A stretch of 64,000 bases of DNA from Myxococcota bacterium (GTDB taxonomy: Bacteria; Myxococcota_A; UBA796). The stretch is taken from positions 1 through 64,000 of the forward strand of contig JAQXDW010000046.1 in NCBI GenBank assembly GCA_029251165.1. The letters run 5' to 3'. The notes beneath the pieces were generated by a model. It searched no databases. It had not been told where the DNA came from and saw only the letters and a list, made by a program, of their open reading frames with translations. The position numbers and the translations under genes are program-made. Shown here piece by piece: positions 50,640 through 60,022 of the stretch. The stretch's first letter is position 1; the number at the start of each line of letters is the position of its first letter.

Positions 50640-53150
50640 CTAAAAGCGGTAGGTGAGAGAGCCATAGAGACGGCCGCCGACGAGCTGTCCCTTGGGGTGC
50701 TCGCGGAAGCGACCATCCTCGGTGAGCCCGGCTGGGTTCCAGATGGTCGCAGAGGCTTCAAGGGAGTCGTCTTGTAGTGGACGGACTGCGATCCGCGCGG
50801 TCGGAATGAATCGCGCGGGAACGCCGGTGGTCTGGATCTGCACGAGACCATTCTCATCGAATTCGCGAAGGCGCCACTCCTGCGCGGAGAGGTAGTGAAA
50901 GCCGCCGGAGATGTCGAGCCGCCAGGGACTGGCGTAGGCAACGTCCATGTTGACCTTCACCGCAGAGGCGTCCTCGTTATTGATCCGCACAGTGCCGGTG
51001 TCCTCGATGACGCTCTGGAGGTGGAGGTTGGCGTGGACGTCGAGGCCGTTGACTGGGAACAGGTGGGCATCCATCTCCAGGCCGTAGCCGTAGTAGACCG
51101 AGTCGAGGTTGATGAAGCCTGACGTCCCGACCCGGAAGCCGTTGACCTCATCGTTGTAGAACTCCAGCGACGGCTGGACATCGCTGAGACCGATGATGTC
51201 TGTGACCCGGTTGACGTAGGCCGTGACATCGGCCGTGTGGATGTTCGAGGACTCATCCCGGACCCCAACCTCACCGGTCAAGATGCGCTCTGGGACGAGA
51301 TCCTCGTTGCCGTAGGTGGTCAAGAAGATGCCGTCGGCCTCGTTGGCATTGGGCTGGTTGAGCTGGGTGTAGCTCTCGATGAGCGCCGGGCTGCGGAAGG
51401 ATGTTCCACCGGTCAGCCGAACGCTGGTGGTGTCTGTGGCTCGGAAGACCGCAGCAGCACGCGGAGAGATCGTCTTGGCGAGGTCGACGAGGGGGTGACG
51501 GTCGACCCGGAATGCACCGACGAGGCTCAGCCGATCGATGCGCGCATCTTCCTGAAGGAAGGCGCTGTAGTGATCCTCGGTGATCGGGATCTCCTCAGAG
51601 CCAAGGTAATTCCAGTAGACCTGCTTGAACCGATGGCCGAGCCCGTAGCTGATCTTGTGCTTGACCGAGCCAGTCTCAAGCTCCTGCAGTCCAGTGAATT
51701 CAAGATCGACGGTGTTGGAGTCGGGCTGGGTATCGAGCTGCTTGTCCTCGGAGTAGCTGTTCCAGTCCGCAGAGTCTCCGCCCAGCTTGTTGTAGAACAC
51801 CCTGAGCTGGAAGCGATCATAGGCGAGGTCGACCCGACCATAGCCACTCTGGACGTTCTTGATGAGGTAGTTGCCCAGCGCACCGAACGGGTAGAACTCG
51901 GTCATCCCGGTGAGGTAGCCGCCAGAGAGGGAGATGAGTCCCTTGTCTAAAAAGGCGCGATCGAGCCGGGCGTTGGCACGGAGGATGTTGAGAGACTCGT
52001 TGTCGTCGTCTGCAAACACGATGGTGGAGCTGTGAAGCTCCGGATCAACGATTGTGGACCAGCGACCGGTCTGGTGCCAGCCAGCAGCGACCCGATAGGA
52101 CGACTTCTCCTTGCGGCCGGTGGTCATGATGGTGCCCTGGCCGTAGCCGGGCTGCCCGCCGGCGATCTCCAGAAGATTCTCTCCTTCGCCAGGCAGCTTG
52201 GTGATGATGTTGACGACACCAGTCACCGCGTTGGCACCATAGACCGCAGAGCCTGGACCGCGGGTGATCTCGATGCGGTCAATCTCCACCAGTGAGATCG
52301 GCAGGGTGCCCCACAGCGGCGTGGCGAGGATGTCCCAGTAGACGCTGCGGCCATCAATGAGGATGAGGACTTTATTCGAGATCTCTTGGTTAAACCCTCG
52401 AATGGAGACGTCTGACTGACCACCGGAGAGGCTCATCACCTCGACACCCACCGCGCGCCGGAGGAGGTCAGGAATGTTGGTGGCGCCGGACATTCGAATG
52501 TCTTGGCCGGAGACGACTGAGATGGTCGAGGGCGAGTCGAGGGGAGACTGGCCATACCGAGAGGCCGTGACGATGACCCGCTCGTAGGCATCAGAGAGGA
52601 AGTCGCCGCCGATGTCTGAGACATCGGAACCTGTCGTGACCTCATCGGGCTCAGTAGACCTCGCCGCCACGGCCTCTCGCTCAGACACCGCCTCGACGAG
52701 GGTGTTGAACTGGCTCGCCAGCCTCCTCAGCTCCGCGATGTCGCGGTTGGTGATGGTGCTGACAGCGCTGCCCTCACCGCCCCCGGAAGCTCCGGTGCTG
52801 CCCGGAGCTGCGACGCCCATCTGTGCACGAAGTACATCGATGACCGGCTGAACCTCTGCGGCCTTCTCTGGACCTGCGGAGGCACCATACAGCTCATAGT
52901 AGTAGATCGCCTGCTCGTAGTCCTTCAGATCGGTGTAGGCCCGGGCGATGTTGTAGAGCGTCGCTGGGTGGGGGTAGGCATTCTGAGCGGCGAGAAAGTG
53001 ATCCAGAGCCTCCGCGTAGCGAGCCTCCTGGGCCGCCTGAAGCCCCGCAATAAAGTGCCGCTTGGCATCATCTCGTGGCGCAGCAGCGGCGAGACCACTC
53101 AGCCCCAGGAGCCCCAGGAGAGCAAGCACCTGACCGCAATGAAACCTCAT
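50640..53150 (-). CDS. TonB-dependent outer-membrane receptor with N-terminal TPR region
   Basis: An 836-residue receptor. Signal peptide 1-24; a TPR-like region (about 28-110: AQEARYAEALDHFLAAQNAYPHPATLYNIARAYTDLKDYEQAIYYYELY) before the plug is unusual; the plug domain (about 195-310) shows SPSTISVVSGQDIRMSGATNIPDLLRRAVG and RIEITRGPGSAVYGANAVTGVVNIITK; the barrel ends SLTYRF, the terminal aromatic typical of outer-membrane beta-barrels. Probably imports a siderophore, cobalamin or similar ligand. No TonB/ExbBD genes in the window. Confidence 0.92.
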   Translation of the reverse strand: MRFHCGQVLALLGLLGLSGLAAAAPRDDAKRHFIAGLQAAQEARYAEALDHFLAAQNAYPHPATLYNIARAYTDLKDYEQAIYYYELYGASAGPEKAAEVQPVIDVLRAQMGVAAPGSTGASGGGEGSAVSTITNRDIAELRRLASQFNTLVEAVSEREAVAARSTEPDEVTTGSDVSDIGGDFLSDAYERVIVTASRYGQSPLDSPSTISVVSGQDIRMSGATNIPDLLRRAVGVEVMSLSGGQSDVSIRGFNQEISNKVLILIDGRSVYWDILATPLWGTLPISLVEIDRIEITRGPGSAVYGANAVTGVVNIITKLPGEGENLLEIAGGQPGYGQGTIMTTGRKEKSSYRVAAGWHQTGRWSTIVDPELHSSTIVFADDDNESLNILRANARLDRAFLDKGLISLSGGYLTGMTEFYPFGALGNYLIKNVQSGYGRVDLAYDRFQLRVFYNKLGGDSADWNSYSEDKQLDTQPDSNTVDLEFTGLQELETGSVKHKISYGLGHRFKQVYWNYLGSEEIPITEDHYSAFLQEDARIDRLSLVGAFRVDRHPLVDLAKTISPRAAAVFRATDTTSVRLTGGTSFRSPALIESYTQLNQPNANEADGIFLTTYGNEDLVPERILTGEVGVRDESSNIHTADVTAYVNRVTDIIGLSDVQPSLEFYNDEVNGFRVGTSGFINLDSVYYGYGLEMDAHLFPVNGLDVHANLHLQSVIEDTGTVRINNEDASAVKVNMDVAYASPWRLDISGGFHYLSAQEWRLREFDENGLVQIQTTGVPARFIPTARIAVRPLQDDSLEASATIWNPAGLTEDGRFREHPKGQLVGGRLYGSLTYRF

Positions 53151-53174
53151 ACAAGCTCCACTCCCTGCGCGTCA

Positions 53175-53186
53175 GACCACGTGGTC
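53175..53186. promoter_or_regulatory. Palindrome upstream of the TonB receptor
   Basis: GACCACGTGGTC is a perfect 12-bp palindrome lying 24 bases upstream of the receptor start codon, at a position typical of a repressor operator. No regulator is nearby. Confidence 0.4.
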
Positions 53187-53217
53187 CTGTGCTGGGGTGA
53201 GGTCAGGGTACTACGGC

Positions 53218-53237
53218 AGGCGCCGAGACCGGCGCCT
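53218..53237. terminator. GC-rich hairpin at the end of the kinase gene
   Basis: AGGCGCCG and CGGCGCCT form an 8-bp stem with an AGAC loop, overlapping the kinase stop codon. No T-run; weak or Rho-assisted. Confidence 0.4.
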
Positions 53238-54763
53238 CAGAAGTCAAAGTCGTCCGGCAACCCCATGTATCCATCTGGAATGCTGTCATCCTCTTCGGGC
53301 TTTTCTGAGGGCGTATTCACGGAATCAGAGCCTGAACCCTGCTCATTGGGTGTGCTTGGCTCAGGCGTGGGTTTCGCGATCGTGGGCGGGCGCGCCGTCG
53401 TCACAACCGGCGATGCGGGCTCCTTGACCGGCTCCTCCGCGATCCGCTCTTCTGGAGGCCCCCCCAGGACAGCCCCCTCATCGATTACAGGAGCAACCTT
53501 GGGTATTGGTGCCTGTGGCATCGCCGTGGTGGCGTCGGCATCTGGCAGCATTATCTGACGGATTCCCCAACCACCAAAGCCGAACAGCATGATCAGCACC
53601 AGCATGCCAAGAATCAGCATCGGTCGGCTGCTGCGACCTTGCCGACCCTCCACAGGGCTTGGGGCGGCGTGCGGGCTGTGGAGTGAGGCCGCAGAGAGCT
53701 GAGTGGTGGAGTGGTACTCTTCAGAGGAGATGCCGAGACAGAGCTGTAGCGCTTGCATCAACGCGCCGACCTCTGGGTACCGATTCTCTGGCTCCTTTTC
53801 CAGACAGCGGTGGACGACCGCCTCCAGCCCAGGCGGAACCATCAGCTCATCAGCGGCTGCCGCAAAGCGTGGAATCGGCTCGTTGATGTGGGCGATCATC
53901 GTCGCGGTGCTGTTCTCGCCGTGGAACGGCCAGGAGCCCGTCACCGCACGGAAGAGGAGGACACCGATGGCGTAGATGTCGGTGCGCTCATCGACGGAGA
54001 GGCCCTTGACCTGCTCGGGTGACATGCAGTGTGGGGAGCCAAGGATGAGCCCCGCCTGGGTGAGCGACTGATCGTCCTCCAGCACCTTGACCAGCCCAAA
54101 GTCCACGACCTTGACGTTCTCTCGACCCTCATCGTCGGTCTGAATGAGGAGGTTGCTGGGCTTGAGGTCACGGTGGATCACGCCACGACGGTGAGAGTAG
54201 CGCAGGGCACGACAGACCTGAAGCAGCAGCCGAACCGCGCGCTCCGGGGCCAGGAAGCGCTCGCGAATGATGTCGGTAAAGCGGGGGCCGTCGATGAACT
54301 CCAGCGCCAGAAAGTACCGGCTGTCCTCGGTGCGCCCATAGTCGAACAGGGTGACGATGTTGGGGTGGTCGAGGCTGCCGAGGGTGCGGGCTTCGAGCGT
54401 AAACCGCTCCTGGAAGGCGCCGGTGTTGTCGGGATCGTGCTGGGGCTTGAGGATCTTCAGCGCGACCAGCCGCCCAAGCTCAATGTGCTCAGCGAGGTAG
54501 ACCACGCCCATTCCGCCGCGCGCAATCATTCGCATGATGCGGTACCGACCGGCGATGACGCTTCCTGTGCCGATGGGGCTGCGGAACGAATCTGGACGGG
54601 GCAACTTCCCGCTCACAGCCCCCCCACAGAGTCCCCCCGAGTCCACACTTCTGACGTCGTCGTTGTCATTCTTGAGTGTGGCTCCGGGATGGCCGGCGGT
54701 CTGACCAGCAGATGGGAGTGGTGTACTCCATGTTCGCAGGCCGGAGCGTAGCTCCTCTGGCAT
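53237..54763 (-). CDS. Membrane-anchored Ser/Thr protein kinase
   Basis: A 508-residue kinase. Catalytic domain about 70-345: RYRIMRMIARGGMGVVYLA, VALKILK, HRDLKPSNLLI, DFGLVKVL and GSPHCMSPEQ. A transmembrane helix (about 375-398) is followed by a Pro/Glu/Thr/Ser-rich tail without a clear domain. All catalytic residues are intact. The chosen ATG at 54763 lies in a palindrome and has no Shine-Dalgarno sequence, and the first 60 residues are low in complexity, so the true start may lie further in. Confidence 0.9.
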   Translation of the reverse strand: MPEELRSGLRTWSTPLPSAGQTAGHPGATLKNDNDDVRSVDSGGLCGGAVSGKLPRPDSFRSPIGTGSVIAGRYRIMRMIARGGMGVVYLAEHIELGRLVALKILKPQHDPDNTGAFQERFTLEARTLGSLDHPNIVTLFDYGRTEDSRYFLALEFIDGPRFTDIIRERFLAPERAVRLLLQVCRALRYSHRRGVIHRDLKPSNLLIQTDDEGRENVKVVDFGLVKVLEDDQSLTQAGLILGSPHCMSPEQVKGLSVDERTDIYAIGVLLFRAVTGSWPFHGENSTATMIAHINEPIPRFAAAADELMVPPGLEAVVHRCLEKEPENRYPEVGALMQALQLCLGISSEEYHSTTQLSAASLHSPHAAPSPVEGRQGRSSRPMLILGMLVLIMLFGFGGWGIRQIMLPDADATTAMPQAPIPKVAPVIDEGAVLGGPPEERIAEEPVKEPASPVVTTARPPTIAKPTPEPSTPNEQGSGSDSVNTPSEKPEEDDSIPDGYMGLPDDFDF

Positions 54764-54773
54764 GGTATACCAT
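54762..54773. promoter_or_regulatory. Perfect palindrome over the kinase start codon
   Basis: ATGGTATACCAT is a 12-bp perfect palindrome that includes the annotated start codon of the kinase (minus strand). Upstream on the minus strand a TATAGT -10-like box occurs near 54785. It could be an operator for autoregulation. Confidence 0.4.
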
Positions 54774-54918
54774 TCGACAACGGGCGTACTATATCCATAC
54801 GGTCAAACCACCGATGAGCCTCCATCGCAGATGCTCCGCTCGGACTCAGAGGTCCGCAACACAGCCGCTGCAGCGCCCGCTGAGATCGATGTGAGCACCA
54901 CCAGCGGGCATGCTCCCG

Positions 54919-57168
54919 CTACCGGCCGCCGCTCCGACGGCGAATCCACCACGCACCAGTGGCCAGCAGTCCGAACAGCAGCGCAACCAGCGGAGCACTG
55001 GCGAGGACCAGCTCCTGCCGATCAGGCACCAGGCGCTCCGCCCCCTCATCGAGCAGGGGCTCTCCAGCACGGGTGGCATGAAAGCGTCCGCGCTCGCCAT
55101 AGGCTCCAGCGAGCGTGGAGAGGAAGGTGCTGTCGGGAACGATCTGGAGAAGCTCGGGATCTCGCGAGCTGACCGCAAACACCGTCTCGCCTTGATCGGC
55201 AGCAGCGCTCCCCGCCTGTACCAGCACCCGGTGTGCACCCTGGATGGTGGGGGTGAAAGAGGTCGAGGCCTCTCCGGTGGGTCCGGTGACCAGTGAGATG
55301 GACGTGGCGCTGCCGTCAGGAGCGGTGAGCAGCCCGGTGATGGTTGCCCCCTCGACCGGACCGTAGCCAGAATTCCGGACCTTGGCGGTCAGCCGGACCT
55401 CATCACCCAGCAGGACATTTTCTCGGGAGGGAACCACGACCACCCGGCGGTCTTCTGGATCGGCGACCAGCCAGCGCAGGGCGTTCTTCCAGAACCGCAG
55501 GTAGACCTGGTTGCCGCGCCCAGAGCCCGCCTCAGAGAACGACCACCGCCAGGAGGAGTCCACGCCCAGCGTCATGACCCGGCCCTGCTCGACCTCACGG
55601 ACTGCCATGATCGGAACCCGAGTCCCGTCCGCTTCTGTGCGGGTGGGGTGCTGGAGCAGGACCGCAGCCCCCGGGACCAGCCCTCCGGTGAAGTTGAAGC
55701 CGTCCATTTCGGGCATCCGCTCCCAGGCAGCCTGAGACTCCTCGATGGTCGAGGCTACGCGGGTGATCGGGTGGTTGGCACCAGCCGTGGTGAGTCCGGG
55801 GCGGAACGGCGTCTCGTCGACCCGAGCGCCCGCGACGTCGAGCTTGACCGGCAGGATAGAGGCAATCGGGGTGTTGCCGTACTCGCCGAGATCGAAGCTG
55901 CGGTCACCACCCGTCATGACCAGGGCACCGCCGTCTCGGACGTACCCGGCGATGTTCTCCAGCAGCGTCTGTGAGTCCCAGTCAAAGTACGGCTTGTAGT
56001 TGAAGTTCTGGAGGATCACCAGGTCGAAGGTGCCGAGGTCCTCGGAGAACAGGCGCTGGTAGGGGAAGGTGATGAGGGACAGCTCATCGGAGGCCCAGCC
56101 AGCGCCGAAGTCCTCGTGGGTCCGCAGGATGAAGAAGCTGACCAGATCGACCGACGGATCTTCCTTGAGAAACAGGCGCAGGAACTTCTGATCGTAGGAC
56201 GGGCTTCCCGAGACCTGTAGGACCCGGGTGCGGTCGCGGACGACCCGAACAACCACGGGGTAGGTGTTGTTTCCTGGGACAGCGTCTTCGGAATCGATTG
56301 GAACCGAGAGTTCCCAAGCAAAGCGACCAACCGAGGTTGGAGTGACCTTAAAGTCGAGGGAACCGGCACCCTGCTCATCGAGGATGACCTCCTGGCTGGA
56401 GACCAGGCGCCCCTCTCGGTTGAGGGTCACCGGCAGGGTCGCGCCGGGGGGGCCCTGGAGCTTCGCGGTGAGGGTGAACGGTGTGCGCAGGAAGGCAAAG
56501 CCGCCCGTGATGACTTCGGTGATCGCGACATCGTGAAGCTTGTCGGCGGAGCCAACCTGGTAGACCGTCAGCGGTCCGGGAAGGGTCGGAACGATCCGCA
56601 CAGCGTCCTCAGGATCAACCTCGCTCAGCTCGCGACGGAGGAGGCCGCGATCGAGACCGTCGGAGATCAGCACCACGCCTCGGAGCTGCTGGCCGAGGTG
56701 CCGGTCGGCGATCGCAGAGAGGGCAACCCCGATGTCAGTGCCGCGCCCAGTGTAGCTCGCCGGAGGACCAGCCTGAACGTCCTCGTGGAAGGTGAACACC
56801 TCCACGTCACCACCCGCTTCTGCGCGCACCGCCTCTAAGGCACGCGCGACACCATCGCTGCGGGGGGTGCCGCCCTCACGGACATCCATCGAGGCGCTGC
56901 CGTCGATGAGAACGACCACGCGGCCGGCCTCAGCGCGACCAGACTCCTCGATCCAGACCGGCTCTGCGACCGCCGCAGCGAGGACCGCCAGCGCAGCGGC
57001 CCACAGGCTCAGCTCACCGAGGCGCTGCTGGAGAGTCCCGGTGCCGGTGATCAGCGCCGCTGTCCAGGCGAGCACAGCAACGACCACACCAGCGGCGATC
57101 TGCCCCGTCGATGCGCTCCAGATGAGGTGTCCGCCGTCAGACAGCACGCCGCCAAGGAGGAATTCCAT
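54919..57168 (-). CDS. Membrane vWA protein with glutamine amidotransferase-like region
   Basis: A 749-residue protein. Two N-terminal transmembrane helices (about 20-40, 50-68) precede a von Willebrand A-like domain (LIDGSASMDVREG about 88-100) and a large extracytoplasmic part. A Rossmann-like region (about 320-430; VLQVSGSPSYDQKFLRLFLKEDP and DLVILQNFNYKPYFDWDSQT) resembles the 'glutamine amidotransferase' domain of similar BatA-cluster proteins. One more helix near the C-terminus (about 730). Last gene of the MoxR cluster. Its role is unknown. Confidence 0.82.
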   Translation of the reverse strand: MEFLLGGVLSDGGHLIWSASTGQIAAGVVVAVLAWTAALITGTGTLQQRLGELSLWAAALAVLAAAVAEPVWIEESGRAEAGRVVVLIDGSASMDVREGGTPRSDGVARALEAVRAEAGGDVEVFTFHEDVQAGPPASYTGRGTDIGVALSAIADRHLGQQLRGVVLISDGLDRGLLRRELSEVDPEDAVRIVPTLPGPLTVYQVGSADKLHDVAITEVITGGFAFLRTPFTLTAKLQGPPGATLPVTLNREGRLVSSQEVILDEQGAGSLDFKVTPTSVGRFAWELSVPIDSEDAVPGNNTYPVVVRVVRDRTRVLQVSGSPSYDQKFLRLFLKEDPSVDLVSFFILRTHEDFGAGWASDELSLITFPYQRLFSEDLGTFDLVILQNFNYKPYFDWDSQTLLENIAGYVRDGGALVMTGGDRSFDLGEYGNTPIASILPVKLDVAGARVDETPFRPGLTTAGANHPITRVASTIEESQAAWERMPEMDGFNFTGGLVPGAAVLLQHPTRTEADGTRVPIMAVREVEQGRVMTLGVDSSWRWSFSEAGSGRGNQVYLRFWKNALRWLVADPEDRRVVVVPSRENVLLGDEVRLTAKVRNSGYGPVEGATITGLLTAPDGSATSISLVTGPTGEASTSFTPTIQGAHRVLVQAGSAAADQGETVFAVSSRDPELLQIVPDSTFLSTLAGAYGERGRFHATRAGEPLLDEGAERLVPDRQELVLASAPLVALLFGLLATGAWWIRRRSGGR

Positions 57169-57941
57169 TACTCCAGCCTCCCCTCACGCATCAGCTCAAC
57201 GACGTGTGCCTGATCGTGCTTGTAGTTGGAGGTCAGGGAGTAGAGCACGAGGTTGATCGCAAGCTTGAGGGCCTCTCGCCGCTGCCACTCCCCGCTGGGC
57301 ACGACCGGATAGCGGTCCATGCCGTCTGGCCCACGGTCCAGTGCACCGGAGAGGTCGTTTCCACAGTAGACCAGCGGGGTGATCGGGCCGACAGTGATGC
57401 CCTCCAGAAAGTCCTGCGATGCGGTTCGACCGTACGGTACATCCAGCAGAAAGAAGCTTCGGAAGATCGAGTGCTGGTTGGGGAGCGGCGAGAGCGGACG
57501 GGTCGGGAACAGCCGGGCACAGAGGCGCCGGACCGACTGCTCAAACTCTCCCCCTGGCGTCGCGGTGGCATCATCGATGAGCAGGAAGCCGCCGTAGGAG
57601 AGGTAGCGATGGATCTGCGCGGCTGCGGCATCAGAGAGCTCCGGCAGTGCGCCGTTGCCGATGAGCACGCAGAACGGGTGCTCGAACAGCTCCGGATCCT
57701 CCGGGGAGAGCTGCACAGCTCGAGGATTGGCCTCGATGCTGGTGGACTGGATGACCTCAAACAGCACGCGCTGCCACGCACCGGGACGCGAGAGGGTGCC
57801 ACCAGAGAGCATCAGCTCAGCGACATCGATCTGGCTCGGCGCTCCAAGTGCGTGACCGAGGCCGGGAGTGGCCAGGGCGGCCAGGGCACTGCTGAGGAGC
57901 GCGCGACGGGACCAGCCCATCATCACGAGGTCACTGGACAT
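57168..57941 (-). CDS. DUF4159 domain protein
   Basis: A 257-residue protein with an N-terminal region like a twin-arginine or Sec signal (WSRRALLSSALAALATPGLGHA). The family core contains PFCVLIGNGALPELSDAAAAQIHRYLSYGGFLLIDDA and ends with GPDGMDRYPVVPSGEWQRREALKLAINLVLYSLTSNYKHDQAH, typical of DUF4159. These proteins sit next to BatA/vWA genes in many bacteria. Overlaps the upstream vWA gene by 11 bases and the downstream gene by one. Confidence 0.85.
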   Translation of the reverse strand: MSSDLVMMGWSRRALLSSALAALATPGLGHALGAPSQIDVAELMLSGGTLSRPGAWQRVLFEVIQSTSIEANPRAVQLSPEDPELFEHPFCVLIGNGALPELSDAAAAQIHRYLSYGGFLLIDDATATPGGEFEQSVRRLCARLFPTRPLSPLPNQHSIFRSFFLLDVPYGRTASQDFLEGITVGPITPLVYCGNDLSGALDRGPDGMDRYPVVPSGEWQRREALKLAINLVLYSLTSNYKHDQAHVVELMREGRLE

Positions 57942-60021
57942 CTTCTGCCTCTGCCTTCCGGCGTCGAACGGCGAGGACCGCCTGCAAGAGGGCCAGCCCG
58001 AGGGCGGCCAGGATCAGCCCGGGAGAGAGCGCCTTTCGGTGCAAGAAGCGCTCCGGAGCCACGTCCGCAGCGGTCTCAATGAGAGAGGGACCCCGGCGGA
58101 CGTCGGACTCCACAGGATCGACGTTGACCGCCACCCAAGCCAGGGGCGGAGCGCCCGGCGTCTGAACCGAGTAGGCCCCGATGCGATCCGGGGTGAAGCT
58201 CACGCCGCTGCTGGAGACGTGAGCGGCGACCGGACCGGCTGGGCCGATGATGTCGAGATCGATGGAGGTGTCTGGCACCGGGATGACCACCGGGTCACCG
58301 ACCACACCGCTCAGCCGCTCCCCTCCTCCGCCGGTCTCTCCGCCGAGGTAGCCGACCAGGCGCTGGATGAGGGGCATGTAGACCGCCTGGAGCGGGAGGT
58401 TTCCCCAGCCCAGATCGAAGGTTCCGGTCATCAGCAGCACCCGCCCACGCCCGACCTTGCGCTCCACCAGCAGCGGCACGCCGCCCTCCAGGCTCATCAG
58501 GGTCGAGACGGTGTCGGTCTCGTTGTAGGGCTCCAGGGTGAAGATGCGCTGCCAGCGCGCACGGGAGAACGCCGAGAGCCCGCCGCGTGAGAATGGTCGA
58601 AACAGCTCGGTCCCCGTGTCAGGGAGCGCTGTCGGGATGCCCGGCTCGCCGTAGTTGGCCAGCGCACGAGGCCGACGCAGCGGCGCGGGCAGCAGATCGG
58701 CGAACGCGGCGTTGTATCGATCGACGGTGACGTTGTCGCCCATCGAGATGACCAGTCCTCCCCCTCGGCGCACAAAGTCCACGACCCGTCCAGCAATGGC
58801 AGCCGGATCGTCGAGGTTGGAGAGAAACACCACCCGGTGCTCTTCGGGATCGAGGGTGGTGATGCCGGCGGAGGAGGTCACGTCAGGCAGGACGCCGCCC
58901 CGAGCAGCGCTGGCGGTTCCCCAGGGTGCCAGGGCACGCTCCAAGAAGTAGACCTCTGAGTCGGTCGGGGTCAGCCCGGGATCGCCGTCGACGACGAGCA
59001 CCCGGCTGGCCCCGATCCGGGGGAGATGAAAGGCAAACGCATCGTCGACAGCGACGCTGCCGTCATCGATCTCCACGATGCCGACGCCGCCGTCTGCGAC
59101 CCGGGGCACAGTGACAGTGGCCTCAGCAGTCGCAGCGGCATCGATCTCGACGAAGGTGGTGATCTCCGCGCCGTCTGGCAGCCGCACTGTGCAGGATACC
59201 TCGACAACAGACTCACCGAAGTTCATCAGCTCGATGGTGACGCTTCCCCCCTCGGGACCATTCCCGTAGACCGCAGAGAGGACGCTGACGTTGGCGGGAC
59301 GAGCGATGGAGAGCGGGCGGGGCCGAAGCGCACCGCCCTGGGCGGTCAGCAGTGCAATCTCTTCGCGAGCAGCGGGGACCGCGACTGGTCCCGCTTCGTC
59401 GTTGAGCACGATGACCTCGCCGCCCTTTCCTGCGAGCATGCGCCGAGCCAGCCGAAGCCCACCGCTGAGATCCGTGCGCCCCTGGCTCTGCCGAACCTCG
59501 ACGAGCGCGGCAGAGACGGTTCCGTGGTCTGCGGTGAGGGTAGAGACGAGCCCCTCGGCGCTGCCGCCGATGGTCACTGCACCGACGAGGACCCCATCGG
59601 GGAGGCCCTTGACCAGCTCGATGGCGCTGCTTCGGGCCTCGGTGAACAGGGTACGGCGCTGGTTGTCGATGGCACCGTCGGTGAGCGCCCAGTCGATCTC
59701 CTGATCCATGGAGAGGCTGTCGTCGAGAATGATCACGACCGCACCCGCCTGCCCCAGCTCCTCCGGCTCTCCCGGCCAGCGAAGCTCTGGCCCGGCTGCC
59801 GCGAGCACGACCAGCAGGACCGCCAGCAGGCGAAGGAGCAGCAGCAGGAGATCCTGAAGCTTCCGTCGACGGCGCAGCTTCCGCTCCAGCCGCCGCAGCA
59901 GGAGCATCGCGCCGAAGGCGTGCTGGTTGTTCGGTCGCTGGCGAACGAGGTGGACCAGCAGCGGTCCGACCAGGAGCGCCAGCAGTCCGAGCGCGAGCGG
60001 GGTGAGCAGCGCCAGTGACAC
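57931..60021 (-). CDS. BatA-domain vWA membrane protein
   Basis: A 696-residue protein with the N-terminal aerotolerance-regulator/BatA domain (about 1-70: hydrophobic helix LLVGPLLVHLVRQRPNNQHAFGAMLLLRRLERKLRRRRK and a second helix LRLLAVLLVVLAAAG) followed by a vWA domain (VVIILDDSLSMDQEID, about 95). Further beta domains and a C-terminal helix near 670-690. Located in the inner membrane, with the vWA probably in the periplasm. Confidence 0.9.
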   Translation of the reverse strand: MSLALLTPLALGLLALLVGPLLVHLVRQRPNNQHAFGAMLLLRRLERKLRRRRKLQDLLLLLLRLLAVLLVVLAAAGPELRWPGEPEELGQAGAVVIILDDSLSMDQEIDWALTDGAIDNQRRTLFTEARSSAIELVKGLPDGVLVGAVTIGGSAEGLVSTLTADHGTVSAALVEVRQSQGRTDLSGGLRLARRMLAGKGGEVIVLNDEAGPVAVPAAREEIALLTAQGGALRPRPLSIARPANVSVLSAVYGNGPEGGSVTIELMNFGESVVEVSCTVRLPDGAEITTFVEIDAAATAEATVTVPRVADGGVGIVEIDDGSVAVDDAFAFHLPRIGASRVLVVDGDPGLTPTDSEVYFLERALAPWGTASAARGGVLPDVTSSAGITTLDPEEHRVVFLSNLDDPAAIAGRVVDFVRRGGGLVISMGDNVTVDRYNAAFADLLPAPLRRPRALANYGEPGIPTALPDTGTELFRPFSRGGLSAFSRARWQRIFTLEPYNETDTVSTLMSLEGGVPLLVERKVGRGRVLLMTGTFDLGWGNLPLQAVYMPLIQRLVGYLGGETGGGGERLSGVVGDPVVIPVPDTSIDLDIIGPAGPVAAHVSSSGVSFTPDRIGAYSVQTPGAPPLAWVAVNVDPVESDVRRGPSLIETAADVAPERFLHRKALSPGLILAALGLALLQAVLAVRRRKAEAEDVQ

Positions 60022-60022
60022 C

